Assembly (NCBI GenBank): GCA_041652575.1
Contig: JBAZHC010000001.1
Coordinates: forward strand, 62,001 to 126,000
From: Phycisphaerae bacterium
GTDB lineage: Bacteria > Planctomycetota > Phycisphaerae > Sedimentisphaerales > UBA12454
Length of the DNA: 64,000 nucleotides
Reading direction: 5' to 3'
In this document: positions 30,399-40,189 of the stretch, piece by piece
Layout: each line of letters opens with the position of its first letter
How positions within the stretch are numbered: the stretch's first letter is position 1
Notes under the pieces: model-generated
The model's database searches: none
Seen by the model: only the letters and a program-made list of their open reading frames with translations
Told to the model about the DNA's origin: nothing
Made by a program: the position numbers and the translations under genes

Positions 30399-31838
30399 TC
30401 AGACTGATTTGCCGCTTGGCAGAAATTTACCCAGTTCGCAGCTTTTTGCCGCCAATTTCCTGCCTTCGGCCGCGTTTTTCAGTTTTCCGGCGGCAATCGC
30501 CTGTATCAGGATGTTTCCGATTGCCGTTCCCTCGACCGGCCCTGTAATCACCGTTTTGCCCGTTGCGTCAGCCGCCAGTTGATTCAGCAAATCGTTTTTC
30601 GAGCCGCCGCCCACGATGTGCAGCGTATCTATTTTCTTGCCGGTGATTTTTTCGAGCGTCTCCATCTCGTCGCGATATTTCGCTGACAGGCTTTCGAGAA
30701 TAACTCGTGCCATTTGTCCTTTGTCTTCGATTGGTTTTTGACCTGTTTTTTTAAGATGATTGTTTATCCTCGTTGGCATTTCGCCGGGCGCAAGAAATTC
30801 CGAATTGTTGCAGTCGATAACAGCCGCCAATGGCTTCGCTTCTTTTGCCATCTTTGTAATTTCAGCGTAATCGAGTTTGCAGCCTTCTTTCTCCCATTGC
30901 CTTCTGCATTCCTGCAAAAGCCACAGACCCATAATGTTTTTCAAAAATCTGATTGTGTTTTCAATTCCGCCTTCGTTTGTAAATGCGCCGCTGAAACTGT
31001 CATCGTTTATTATTGCACCTTTGCTTTCAATGCCAATCAGGCTCCACGTTCCGCTCGAAAGATACGCCCAGTTATTTCCCTCTGCCGGAACTGCCGCAAC
31101 CGCGCACGCCGTATCGTGAGAACCTGTCGCGATTATATCGATTGGTTCGCAGTTCAATTCTTTGCAGATTTCAGGTTTTAATTTTCCAACCTTTGTACCG
31201 GGTCTTACAATCTCCGGCATAATGTCGATCGGCAGCGAAAGTTTTTCAAAAATCTCTTTTGACCACTTTCCCGTTTTCATATCCAAAAGCCCCGATGTGC
31301 TCGCAAGCGTGTATTCAGCAAAAGATTTACCGCAGAGATAATAAGAAACCAAATCCGCCATAAAAATCAGCTTCTTGGTTTTTTTCAGAATTTCAGGATT
31401 AAGCGATTTTGCCGCTAACAACTGAAAAATCGTATTTAGCTGCATAAACTGAATACCGGAATTTTCATAAATCGCGCGCTTCGGCATAAGCTCAAAGGCC
31501 TTTTCCATCATATTGTTTGTTCTGCTGTCGCGGTAGTGATATGGATTTTCGAGCAGTTTGCCGTCGGAGCCTATAAGCCCGAAATCTACGCCCCAACTGT
31601 CAACAGCGATACCATCGATTGGTTCGGTACTTGTTTTTATCGCCTCGGCGATGCCGGCTTTGATTTGGGAAAATAATTTTTCAAAATCCCATCGCAGAGA
31701 ATTATTCTGCTGAACAGGTCCATTGATGAAGCGATGAATTTCTGCCAGTTCTAATTTCTCGTCGCCGATTGTTCCGAGCATTACTCTGCCGCTTTCTGCG
31801 CCGAGGTCAACAGCTATATATCGGGAAACTTTGTTCAT
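30399..31838 (-). CDS. rhaB: Rhamnulokinase
   Basis: A 479-residue FGGY-type sugar kinase. YIAVDLGAESGRVMLG, AVDSWGVDFGLI, GSHDTACAV, YLSSGTWSLIGIE and HIVGGGSKNDLLNQ are the RhaB blocks. It phosphorylates L-rhamnulose for catabolism. No rhamnose isomerase or aldolase is adjacent. The same window encodes dTDP-rhamnose synthesis, so the organism both makes and probably degrades rhamnose. Start ATG follows AGGT. Confidence 0.93.
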   Translation of the reverse strand: MNKVSRYIAVDLGAESGRVMLGTIGDEKLELAEIHRFINGPVQQNNSLRWDFEKLFSQIKAGIAEAIKTSTEPIDGIAVDSWGVDFGLIGSDGKLLENPYHYRDSRTNNMMEKAFELMPKRAIYENSGIQFMQLNTIFQLLAAKSLNPEILKKTKKLIFMADLVSYYLCGKSFAEYTLASTSGLLDMKTGKWSKEIFEKLSLPIDIMPEIVRPGTKVGKLKPEICKELNCEPIDIIATGSHDTACAVAAVPAEGNNWAYLSSGTWSLIGIESKGAIINDDSFSGAFTNEGGIENTIRFLKNIMGLWLLQECRRQWEKEGCKLDYAEITKMAKEAKPLAAVIDCNNSEFLAPGEMPTRINNHLKKTGQKPIEDKGQMARVILESLSAKYRDEMETLEKITGKKIDTLHIVGGGSKNDLLNQLAADATGKTVITGPVEGTAIGNILIQAIAAGKLKNAAEGRKLAAKSCELGKFLPSGKSV

Positions 31839-31964
31839 CTGTTACCTGCCGATTTAATTTAGATACCTTAATAAACCGTCTGAAAAGCTTTTTTGCAAGC
31901 AAAACTTACCCTGAGCTTACCCGAAGGATAGGGCTTAAACCGGCGTAAATGCCAAAAACAAACA

Positions 31965-32009
31965 AAAACGAACAATACCCGCCCCAAACGCGGGAGCATT
32001 GTTCGTTTT
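31965..32009 (-). terminator. Long hairpin terminator after the lipoprotein gene
   Basis: AAAACGAACAAT pairs perfectly with ATTGTTCGTTTT (12 bp), and an inner CCCGC/GCGGG adds to the stem. With T on both sides it may work in both directions. Confidence 0.75.
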
Positions 32010-32052
32010 AAGGTTTACAGCGTACAGCTTACTGTGCCCTGTGTTTTTCCTG

Positions 32053-32343
32053 TTAAGGCTTGGGCGTATTGGCATCGCTGGTTTTCTTGGTATCGCCTTT
32101 AATAGCTTCGCCAGTTTTCTCAACGGCGCCGCCTACTACTTCGCCGGTTTTTTTAGCGGCGCCTTTGACGGCACTTCCGGTCTTTTCAGCGGCGACTTCA
32201 ACAGCCTCGCCGGTCTTCTCGGCGGCCTTATCTATCTTTTCGCCTGCCGACTCCATCGGCCCTTTGTCGTCATCGCAGCCGGCCAGTGCCAGCACGGCCA
32301 ATACTGCCCCAATCAGCAATACTTGTTTTAGAATCTTTTTCAT
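32053..32343 (-). CDS. Small lipoprotein with Lys/Ala/Gly repeats
   Basis: A 96-residue protein. The signal sequence ends in a lipobox, LALAGC, so the mature protein starts at Cys23. Residues about 35-85 are near-repeats of EKTGEAVEVAA, KKTGEVVGGAV and EKTGEAIKGD, an 11-residue amphipathic pattern like that of LEA and desiccation-related proteins. It probably sits on the membrane surface as a helical, flexible chain. The function is unknown. The repeats also create long false frames on the other strand. Confidence 0.8.
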   Translation of the reverse strand: MKKILKQVLLIGAVLAVLALAGCDDDKGPMESAGEKIDKAAEKTGEAVEVAAEKTGSAVKGAAKKTGEVVGGAVEKTGEAIKGDTKKTSDANTPKP

Positions 32344-32406
32344 CTTCGCGTCCTTTCCGATTTGCGTTTCTAACGTCTATTCTCTGAAATTTTAAATTTT
32401 AAATCT

Positions 32407-32754
32407 TCAATTCTTCCCTCTCCGCCTTCGGCGGTCTTTCTGTTTCCGGATTTTTTCAATTTTTTTAGCCTGCGGGCTTTCTTTGCCAAGTAATTTATTT
32501 TCGAGCAGTTCACAAAGTTGTTTTCTCGCGTAATAACGGTTTAGTCCCTGACTTCGGCTCTTTTGCACCTTGACAGCCAGGCCGCTGGGAATATGTTTTA
32601 AATGAACGCAGGTGGAAGTTTTATTTACTTTCTGGCCGCCTTTGCCGCCGCTGCGAACGAACGTTTCCTCTAAATCCTTTTCGAACAGCTTACAGCTTGC
32701 CATTCGCTGCGCAAGCTCCTGCCTTTTTCTTTCTGTAATTCCAAAATTAATCAT
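32407..32754 (-). CDS. Short GGQ-domain release-factor-like protein
   Basis: 115 residues. RSGGKGGQKVNKTSTCVHLKH contains the GGQ motif (residues 39-41) that triggers peptidyl-tRNA hydrolysis, and the C-terminus is strongly basic (RKQKDRRRRRGKN). There is no codon-recognition domain, so it is likely a ribosome-rescue factor of the ArfB/mtRF-R type. The Lys in GGKGGQ (usually GPGGQ or similar) marks a group distinct from E. coli ArfB. Confidence 0.82.
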   Translation of the reverse strand: MINFGITERKRQELAQRMASCKLFEKDLEETFVRSGGKGGQKVNKTSTCVHLKHIPSGLAVKVQKSRSQGLNRYYARKQLCELLENKLLGKESPQAKKIEKIRKQKDRRRRRGKN

Positions 32755-32821
32755 ATATCTTGCCTTTGGCGCCGGCTATCTCATCGGGGTTTGCGCAGCA
32801 ATGATAAATTTAAACAAGAAA

Positions 32822-33400
32822 CTAACCTTTAAGTTCGCCCCAATTAACCTGCTTCCTGTCGAGTTCGAGAATTTCGGAACTGTTTATGAGCCATCTCTTG
32901 TCCGGCGTTTTTTCAAAACTGAATCTTGCCTTTACAATCAGAAATGACTTGCCCATCCTCGCAATTTCGCTTTCCTCGGAAAATTTAATCAATGCCTCCA
33001 TTGTAAAAGTCGCGTGATTATCTTCTACAACTGTTCCCCGGCTCAGAAACGTTAGTTTTTCAATCATTGCCGTTTGAATCATCGCCTGGCAGTATGCGAT
33101 TATCGTATCTTTTGAGGAATGGGCAGTATCGGCGTAATCATCGGCGATTATTTCTTTAATCGGCTCTATTTTTTGTTCTTCGAAAGCCTTTATGCCGATG
33201 TTTATTGCGTTGAGAATTTTTTCTTTATCGGTTTGAACAAAATACGAAACTGCGAAAGCCAAAGCGACAATCCCCAGAGGTATCAGCGGATGCCATCGCC
33301 GTCTTTTATCGGGTTTCAGTATCCACAGCAGCCACAGTCCGAACATCACCACACCGGCCGCTGCGATTCCGACAAACGGATATTCGAAAACATTCCACAT
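32822..33400 (-). CDS. Membrane-anchored protein with NTF2-like domain
   Basis: 192 residues. Two transmembrane helices (about 8-28 and 38-58) are followed by a soluble domain (60-190) whose pattern (helix with IGIKAFEEQKIEPIKEIIADDY, then strands ending KTPDKRWLINSSEIL) resembles NTF2/SnoaL folds. I do not recognise a named family. It is next to the UPF0210 gene with a 4-bp gap. Confidence 0.6.
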   Translation of the reverse strand: MWNVFEYPFVGIAAAGVVMFGLWLLWILKPDKRRRWHPLIPLGIVALAFAVSYFVQTDKEKILNAINIGIKAFEEQKIEPIKEIIADDYADTAHSSKDTIIAYCQAMIQTAMIEKLTFLSRGTVVEDNHATFTMEALIKFSEESEIARMGKSFLIVKARFSFEKTPDKRWLINSSEILELDRKQVNWGELKG

Positions 33401-33404
33401 AAAA

Positions 33405-34766
33405 TTAATTCCTTAGCGCTCTTATTTGTGCCGGTATTCTGCCTTTTCGTTTAATAAAATCCGGCGAAGCGATTTTCGGCACCTTCATAATCGGCGCCGA
33501 GCCCAGTAATCCGCCGAAATGTACTATCTGTCCCGCCTTTTTCCCCGGCACGGGTATAACCCTCACGCTGGTGGTTTTATTATTGGCAACTCCGATTGCA
33601 AGCTCGTCAGCGATTATCGCGCTCAACACCTCCGCCGGCGTATTCCCCGGAACCGCGAACATATCCAGGCCGACCGAACAGACGCTTGTCAGCGCTTCGA
33701 GCTTTTCAAGATTGAGCGCACCTGTCCGCACGGCGCGAATCATTCCGGCGTCTTCACTAACCGGAATAAATGTACCCGACAGGCCCCCGACATTCCCAGA
33801 CGCCATCGCGCCGCCTTTTTTCACAGCATCCATAAGCATCGCAAGAGCCGCAGTCGAGCCGGGCCTGCCTATCCTCGAAACACCCATCGCTTCTATTATT
33901 TCCGCTACCGAATCGCCTCGCTTGGGCGTAGAGGCAAGCGAAATATCGACTATCCCAAACTCAACCTTCATCAGATCCGCTATTTCCCTGCCGATAAGCT
34001 CGCCGGCCCGTGTTATCTTGAAAACCGTCCTCTTTATAACCTCCGAAAGCATCGTTAAATCACATTTCGGATTGTTCTCGACAACCTCCCTTACAACGCC
34101 GGGGCCCGATATTCCAATATTGAGCGAGTAATCGCCTTCGCCAACTCCATGATGAGCACCGGCCATAAAAGGATTGTCCTCCGGCACATTGGCAAAGACG
34201 GCAATCTTGGCACAGCCGATTCCGTTTTTGCTTTTTGCAGCAAGGGCCTTGAGAATATGGCCGAACTTTTCAATCGCCGTCATATTCATTCCTGCCGAAC
34301 TCGACGCGAGATTTAAAAAGCCGCACAACCTTTCAGTCTGCGACAATGCCTGCGGCAACGAATCAATCAGCAGCTCATCGGATTTCGTCATTGATTTTTG
34401 AACAAGCGCCCCGAACCCGCCGATAAAATCAATATCGGCTGCCTTTGCCGCCCTGTCCAAAGTTTTAGCCACAGATACAGCGGTCGAAATCTTCCGCGGC
34501 AGCGATTCGATAAGCAGCGAAACAGGCGTTACACTTATTCGCCTGTTCGTTATGGGTATGCCGTATTTAGCCTCAAGCACATCGGCGCATTCGTTCAGGC
34601 GTTTGCCCATCTCTGAAATCCGCTTATAAATTCTTTTATTGAACGCGGCCAGGTTCCTGTCGGCGCAGTCTTTCAGATTGACCCCGAGCGTAACGGTTCT
34701 GATATCGAAATTCTGCTCGATAGTCATCTTTACCGTTTCAAAGACCTCTTCTACTGATATTCGCAT
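33405..34766 (-). CDS. UPF0210 / PFL family protein (DUF711)
   Basis: 453 residues from ATG 34766 (MRISVEEVFETVKMTIEQN), preceded by AAAGGA; an upstream in-frame start at 34817 is less likely. The DIRTVTLGVNLKDCAD start and the AIGVANNKTTSVRVIPVPGKKAG end are typical of the family, which has a pyruvate-formate-lyase-like fold but no proven function. It is often paired with an ACT-domain protein, which is absent here. Confidence 0.88.
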   Translation of the reverse strand: MRISVEEVFETVKMTIEQNFDIRTVTLGVNLKDCADRNLAAFNKRIYKRISEMGKRLNECADVLEAKYGIPITNRRISVTPVSLLIESLPRKISTAVSVAKTLDRAAKAADIDFIGGFGALVQKSMTKSDELLIDSLPQALSQTERLCGFLNLASSSAGMNMTAIEKFGHILKALAAKSKNGIGCAKIAVFANVPEDNPFMAGAHHGVGEGDYSLNIGISGPGVVREVVENNPKCDLTMLSEVIKRTVFKITRAGELIGREIADLMKVEFGIVDISLASTPKRGDSVAEIIEAMGVSRIGRPGSTAALAMLMDAVKKGGAMASGNVGGLSGTFIPVSEDAGMIRAVRTGALNLEKLEALTSVCSVGLDMFAVPGNTPAEVLSAIIADELAIGVANNKTTSVRVIPVPGKKAGQIVHFGGLLGSAPIMKVPKIASPDFIKRKGRIPAQIRALRN

Positions 34767-35070
34767 AATCCGTTCCTTTACGTTAATAAAACTAAACCCA
34801 AGCACTAATGTACCCAAAATCGCCAGTCCGGCAACAATAATTTGGGCGTGGATTTGTTTGCCATCGAAATTGACGATATGGCCGCCGAAGCGGGGAGCAT
34901 TAGAAAGTGATTCCTACAGTTTCCTTGCAAAAACCAAGCGATGGGATAAAAGGCGGGTAAGTCTTGACCCCGCACCTAATCGCGTTCAAATAATTAAAAT
35001 AGGTGCGGGATTGACCTGTTCTATCTATTCTGTTATCGTATGTGGCGGTTTTATATGGAGTAAAAGTAAA

Positions 35071-37275
35071 TTGCAAGCATTTAGACGTATGTTCAAATAT
35101 ATCTGGCCGCAATGGCCCAGAATCATTGTGGTCGTATGCGGCGCGCTAATCGTTTCGCTGCTGCTGTCGTTGAGCTTTATGACGCTTATCCCGCTTCTGA
35201 AAGTTATGATAGGGGAAGAGGGACTGCACGGCTGGGTGGACAGGAAAACCTGCAATTGGCGGTACAGCGTAGATTTTTACGTGCCGGATGTCGCGGATTT
35301 AACGGGGAAAAACGGCCAGGAAGTTACGCACAGTCTTATTATAACCAAAGTTACAAAGAATGGTTTGGCCGGGGCGGCAGGATTAAAACTGAACGACAGA
35401 ATTATCGGCGCGGGCGACCTTTTAGTTGGGCCGGAGGCAGAGGAATTTATCGCTGCTGAATTGATGCAGGAAATGGCTAACGCGCCGAAAGGCCGATTGA
35501 CAATTCAATTGCAGACGGTCGGCAACGATAATGTTTCCGAGATTAAACAGATTCAGATTGATTCGACGGCAGATGAGGCGTTTATGGAGTCTGCAAAATG
35601 GGGACCTGTCGAGCGAATCAAGTGGAACGCGGGAAAATCATTTTTTGCACAAGCACATAAGTTGATGCGTTTACTTCCGAGAGAAAAGACAAATGAAGGG
35701 AAAACCAAAGCAGTCACTTTTATTATGATAGTGATGCTTGTGATTACGATGATTCGCTGTATAGCAAAGTTTTATCAGGATTATCTGGCACAGAAGGTAG
35801 TACAGGTGGCGATAAACGATTTACGGCTGGACGCTTTCGAGCATGTGATGAAGATGCCGATACGATATTTCATCAATGAACAGCCGAGCGATACCGTCAG
35901 CAGGCTTATAAGGGACAGCGGAGCCATGGGCAACGGCATTAAGGTTCTGCTGGGCAAGGCGCTTCGCGAACCACTCAATGCCTCCTTTTTCCTTGGGGCC
36001 GCGATGTTTTTGAACTGGCAGCTTACGCTTGTGTTTTTAGGCGGTGCGCCGGCCACGCTTTGGCTGACGGCATTACTGGGCAGGAAAATGAAGCATGCGA
36101 CAAGAAAAACGCTTCTGTCGTGGGCGCAAATGCTCTCTAAGCTGCAGGAAACAGTGGCCGGGCTGAAGATTGTGAAAGTTTATAATCAGCAGGATTATGA
36201 GAAGGGCATTTTTAGTGCGATAAACAAAAAATTGCTGAAACAGATGCTGAAAGGTTCGCGTGTTGACGCGGCGACAATGCCCATACTGGAAGTGATTGGA
36301 ATGGCGGCAGGTGCAGCGGCGATAATCTTCGGCACACACTGGATAAACAGAGGTCAGCTCGACGCTACTGAGTTTTTTACGATATTGATTTTGCTTGGCT
36401 CGGCGGCAGAGGCTGTGAGGAAAACGAGCGATATATGGAACAAGATTCAGGAGGCGAACGCCGCGGCTGAAAGAGTGTTTTCTCTTATGGATGAACCGCT
36501 CGAGATTGAAAAACAGGATGCAGCAAAGCTGGCGACGCTGAAGGAAAAAATCGAATTAAGGAATGTCGTATTTACCTATCCCGGCAGTGAGTCGGCCGTA
36601 CTGAACGGCGTTAACCTGACGGTAATGGCCGGCCATACCGTCGCAATTGTGGGTCCAAACGGTTCGGGCAAGACAACTTTGGCAAACCTGATTCCGAGGT
36701 TCTATGATGTTGACAGCGGTTCTGTTCTGTTTGACGGGCAGGATATACGCGATGTTACGCTGAAAAGTCTCAGGGACCAGATTGGGATGGTAACGCAGAA
36801 TGTGATAACATTTAACGGTACCGTCGCGACTAATATCGCTTACGGCAAACCGCAGGCTTCGAAAGACGAAATAATCAAAGCCGCAAAAGGCGCTTTCGCG
36901 GATGAATTTATAGTTAATTTGCCGAATGGGTATGAGACGTTAATCGGCGAACAGGGCTGCGGTCTCAGCGGCGGGCAATTACAGAGAATTATTATAGCCA
37001 GGGCGATTCTGAAGAATCCTGCTGTTCTGATTTTCGACGAGGCCACAAGTCAGGTCGATGCCGACAGCGAAGCCAAGATTCACAGGGCCATAGAGAAGAT
37101 TATGAAGGACAGGACTTGTTTTATCATTGCTCACAGGTTCAGCACCATTCTCAGTGCGGATGTAATTGTCGTAATGGACAAGGGGCAGATTGTCGCTCAG
37201 GGTTCACACGAAGAACTTGTCAAAAACTGTACTTTGTACAGGAGTTTGTACGAAACGCAATTGATTGTAACCTGA
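35071..37275 (+). CDS. ABC exporter (MsbA-like) with a PDZ-like domain inserted between TM1 and TM2
   Basis: 734 residues from TTG 35071 (TGGAG 10 nt upstream); ATG 35089 is the alternative. The frame is open further upstream to 34639, but that part is the antisense of the UPF0210 gene. TM1 is about residues 18-45. Residues about 55-205 lie outside the membrane and include a PDZ-like core (SLIITKVTKNGLAGAAG... LNDRIIGAGD, about 85-165). TM2 begins near 210. The ATPase domain has GPNGSGKTT, LSGGQLQRI and AVLIFDEATSQVD, all intact. It is a half-transporter, probably a lipid or glycolipid flippase given the surface-polysaccharide neighbours. Confidence 0.85.
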   Translation: MQAFRRMFKYIWPQWPRIIVVVCGALIVSLLLSLSFMTLIPLLKVMIGEEGLHGWVDRKTCNWRYSVDFYVPDVADLTGKNGQEVTHSLIITKVTKNGLAGAAGLKLNDRIIGAGDLLVGPEAEEFIAAELMQEMANAPKGRLTIQLQTVGNDNVSEIKQIQIDSTADEAFMESAKWGPVERIKWNAGKSFFAQAHKLMRLLPREKTNEGKTKAVTFIMIVMLVITMIRCIAKFYQDYLAQKVVQVAINDLRLDAFEHVMKMPIRYFINEQPSDTVSRLIRDSGAMGNGIKVLLGKALREPLNASFFLGAAMFLNWQLTLVFLGGAPATLWLTALLGRKMKHATRKTLLSWAQMLSKLQETVAGLKIVKVYNQQDYEKGIFSAINKKLLKQMLKGSRVDAATMPILEVIGMAAGAAAIIFGTHWINRGQLDATEFFTILILLGSAAEAVRKTSDIWNKIQEANAAAERVFSLMDEPLEIEKQDAAKLATLKEKIELRNVVFTYPGSESAVLNGVNLTVMAGHTVAIVGPNGSGKTTLANLIPRFYDVDSGSVLFDGQDIRDVTLKSLRDQIGMVTQNVITFNGTVATNIAYGKPQASKDEIIKAAKGAFADEFIVNLPNGYETLIGEQGCGLSGGQLQRIIIARAILKNPAVLIFDEATSQVDADSEAKIHRAIEKIMKDRTCFIIAHRFSTILSADVIVVMDKGQIVAQGSHEELVKNCTLYRSLYETQLIVT

Positions 37276-37293
37276 TTTGGGCGGAGACCGCCG

Positions 37294-39171
37294 ATGGCGC
37301 CGAATATCAGTATCTGCATTCCAACCTATAACAGAGAGCATTTGCTTAAGGAAACCCTCGACAGTGTTTTTGCACAGACATATAAGGATTTCGAGGTTGT
37401 GATAGTCGATGACGGTTCGACCGACGGCACGAAGGAAATGCTTCGAAAGGGCGGTTATAATGTACGGTATCACTGGCAGAAAAATGCCGGCGATGCTGCG
37501 GCGAGAAATAAACTAATTGAACTTGCAGAGGGCAGGTATATATCATTTCTTGATTCGGACGACCTGTTGTTTCCCGATGCGCTCGAGCAAATGACGGCAG
37601 CAATACCGAAAGGAGTTGAAGATATTGTTGTTTATGGTCCTTATGCCGCTATTGATGAAAAGGGGGATATACTTCACAGGAGAAAGAAAAAACTTTACAG
37701 CGGCAGGATAACGGAAAGGCTGTTTGAGAATATACTGATACATTCCTGCGGTTCGCTTTTCCCGAAAAAAATTCTGGTCGAGGCCGGCGGGTTCAATACG
37801 TCTTTGCATGTTTGTTCCGATTATGATTTATGGCTGAAACTTTCTTTGAAATACGATTTTATCCCGGTTAATAAGCCGGTTTTTAAAAGACGCAGGCACA
37901 GCGGCAATCTATCCAAGGCATCTTTCACTAATCGCAATACCGAATATAAAGTACTTGAGAATTTTTATTACAACGGTGGCGGCATAAATGCGGTTCCTCG
38001 CAGACTGGCGATGAGACGATTGAGCAAGGAACAGTACAGAGCCGCCAGGAGCGCTATCAGGGAATCAATACAGCAAACTGCCTGTGATTTATTAAAAAGT
38101 TCACTGAAAAGGCATTTTAATTTAAAGACTTTATTCTGGCTGCTTGTGGCGGAGATGCGGCAATTGACGAATCCGCAATCGGCCGGAATTCTTATCCTAA
38201 GTCATAACCCGTCTCGTGCCAGTTTTCGCCAGCGTATCAGCGACTATCTGCCGTATTTACACGATGCGGGGATACAAACGAAAGTTTGTCGGCTTCCCGA
38301 GAATAAAATATCCCGCTGGATGCTGTTTTACTCGGCCCGAAAGTTTGACGCCGTTCTGCTTCACAAGAAATGCCTGAACCTGTTCGACGCGAAGATTCTG
38401 CGTTATTACAGCAAGATGATAATTTACGATTTTGACGATGCAATAATGTATAGTCCTGTAAGACCTGAGAATAATCGAACGAGCCATTTTCGGTTATTCA
38501 GGCGAACGGCAAAAATGGCGGATGTGATGATTGCGGGCAATGAATATCTGGCGGAACATGCCCTGCGATACTGTTCGAATGTTTACATACTGCCGACAGG
38601 ACTCGATACGGAAGCGTTCAGGCAAGCGGACAACAGGACGGTGCATAATAAAATTCGCCTGGTCTGGATAGGCAGTAAAATTACGCTGATGTATCTTTCA
38701 GAACTTCGGGAAGTTCTTGAACAGGTTGGAAAAACAGATGCACAAATAGTTCTTCGTATTATCGCAGACGATTTTTTCGATATGGATTATATGCCTGTTG
38801 AAAAGCGTAAATGGTCGCTGGATTCGCAATATTCCGATTTATTGGAATGCGATATAGGCCTTGCGCCGCTGCCGGACAACCGGTTTACGCGGGGTAAGTG
38901 CGCCTTCAAAATTCTGCAGTATTTCGCTGCCGGCCTGCCAGTGGTCGCTTCGCCGGTAAGCGTTAACGGTGATTTTATTTATCAGAGCGGGGCTGGCGTT
39001 ATTGCGTCGACGCCTGAAGAATGGAAAGAGAAAATCCTGAAAATGGTTCAGGATGCCGCGTTGCGCGACAGGTTAGGCCAAAACGCCGGACAATTTGTTC
39101 AACAATATGACAGGAAGGTTCTCGCCGGGAAGTTTTGTGAAATAATAAAGAAAAGTATTCAAAAGACATAA
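37294..39171 (+). CDS. Two-domain glycosyltransferase (GT2 plus GT4-like)
   Basis: 625 residues. Residues 3-240 are a GT-A family 2 transferase: ISICIPTYNREHLLKETLDSV, VIVDDGSTDGT and the metal-binding SFLDSDD. From about residue 285 (ILILSHNPSRASFRQRISDYL) the protein continues as a GT-B fold whose C-terminal half (APLPDNRFTRGKCAFKILQYFAAGLPVVASPV) is the donor-binding part of GT4-like enzymes. Two sugars might be added by one polypeptide. It starts 18 bp after the exporter. Confidence 0.87.
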   Translation: MAPNISICIPTYNREHLLKETLDSVFAQTYKDFEVVIVDDGSTDGTKEMLRKGGYNVRYHWQKNAGDAAARNKLIELAEGRYISFLDSDDLLFPDALEQMTAAIPKGVEDIVVYGPYAAIDEKGDILHRRKKKLYSGRITERLFENILIHSCGSLFPKKILVEAGGFNTSLHVCSDYDLWLKLSLKYDFIPVNKPVFKRRRHSGNLSKASFTNRNTEYKVLENFYYNGGGINAVPRRLAMRRLSKEQYRAARSAIRESIQQTACDLLKSSLKRHFNLKTLFWLLVAEMRQLTNPQSAGILILSHNPSRASFRQRISDYLPYLHDAGIQTKVCRLPENKISRWMLFYSARKFDAVLLHKKCLNLFDAKILRYYSKMIIYDFDDAIMYSPVRPENNRTSHFRLFRRTAKMADVMIAGNEYLAEHALRYCSNVYILPTGLDTEAFRQADNRTVHNKIRLVWIGSKITLMYLSELREVLEQVGKTDAQIVLRIIADDFFDMDYMPVEKRKWSLDSQYSDLLECDIGLAPLPDNRFTRGKCAFKILQYFAAGLPVVASPVSVNGDFIYQSGAGVIASTPEEWKEKILKMVQDAALRDRLGQNAGQFVQQYDRKVLAGKFCEIIKKSIQKT

Positions 39172-39175
39172 CTAA

Positions 39176-40177
39176 TCATTTTTTCGCATATACGCTCATC
39201 CTGCTTGTTTTTCCGCATCTGGCGAGCAAAAATACAAAAGGCTTAACAAATATTTTACGAACCGGGCGCGATTTCAAAATATGATGCGGCAATTTGTTGT
39301 CAAGATATTGCGCCGAGGCGACAAGGTCCTTTGCGGAACTCTGATGGACGATTTTTTCAACGGTAAAACCTGTTTTATTCAGCATTGCTTTGATGGTAGC
39401 CGGCGAAAAATGGTTCAGATGCTGGGGCACATGAAGCGTATAAGCATATTTGCCATAAATTCTTGCCTCGAACCCAGATATATCCGGCACAGAAATGATC
39501 AACTGACCGCCTTTTTTCAGGAATTTATATACCCGGTTCAAACACTGTGCCGGTTCGTGTATATGCTCAAGGGCCATACTCATGTGGACAACGTCAAAAA
39601 AATCATCCGGGCATTGGTATTCGTCGAAGAACCCGTTGAAAATATTATTCAGGCCGAGAGTTTCCCTGGCATAATCGACGGCTTTTTTATTAATTTCTAT
39701 CCCGTGCACTTCCCAGCCGTAGTGAGCCATTTTGGCGGCGAACGAACCCCATGAACAGCCGATGTCGAGAAGCCTTCCGCCGGGAACGAACCGCGGGATA
39801 TGATCGACGGCAAGTCTGTGCCGGAAAAGTTTTTCAAACAGAAAGGCCCGAGATTTGCCGAAGGGCGATTCGAATTGGTAGCCGTAATAATTTGCCAAAA
39901 CTGTTCTTGCGATTTTTTCCTCGATGGAATTATCTTTATTTTTCGAATCCGGCTGATAATAACCTGCCGAGTCGGGATAAAAGAAACCTATCGTATCTTT
40001 TGTCGGGCGGGGATTGGTAAAAACCATTTGGCAGTCGCGGCATTTTACAAGGGTGAAGAAATTATCAGTTCCGCCATAGAGTTCTTTGGCGTTCGTTATA
40101 TACGGGGCATAATTATTTTTGCCGCATAAAGGACAGTTTACTGTTTCAAGATTATAACTCATTTTTTTACCAGACAA
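39176..40177 (-). CDS. SAM-dependent methyltransferase with N-terminal zinc ribbon
   Basis: 333 residues. The N-terminus has CPLCG and CRDC, a zinc ribbon, followed by VFTNPRP. Motif I is LLDIGCSWGSFAAKM and the acidic ribose-binding residue is in GIEIN. HMSMALEHIHEP is the usual motif II/III region. Such proteins methylate sugars or lipids in surface-glycan clusters. It is the last gene of the leftward rml operon. Confidence 0.85.
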   Translation of the reverse strand: MSGKKMSYNLETVNCPLCGKNNYAPYITNAKELYGGTDNFFTLVKCRDCQMVFTNPRPTKDTIGFFYPDSAGYYQPDSKNKDNSIEEKIARTVLANYYGYQFESPFGKSRAFLFEKLFRHRLAVDHIPRFVPGGRLLDIGCSWGSFAAKMAHYGWEVHGIEINKKAVDYARETLGLNNIFNGFFDEYQCPDDFFDVVHMSMALEHIHEPAQCLNRVYKFLKKGGQLIISVPDISGFEARIYGKYAYTLHVPQHLNHFSPATIKAMLNKTGFTVEKIVHQSSAKDLVASAQYLDNKLPHHILKSRPVRKIFVKPFVFLLARCGKTSRMSVYAKK

Positions 40178-40189
40178 ATCGCTGCAATT

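Noticed and set aside
32060..32395. Plus-strand ORF with PVFSAA/PLTALPVF repeats
   Set aside because: It is the shadow of the repetitive lipoprotein gene on the other strand, which has a signal peptide, lipobox and terminator.
34639..35070. N-terminal extension of the ABC exporter frame
   Set aside because: It is largely antisense to the UPF0210 gene, has no domain, and the real membrane part begins after TTG 35071 or ATG 35089.
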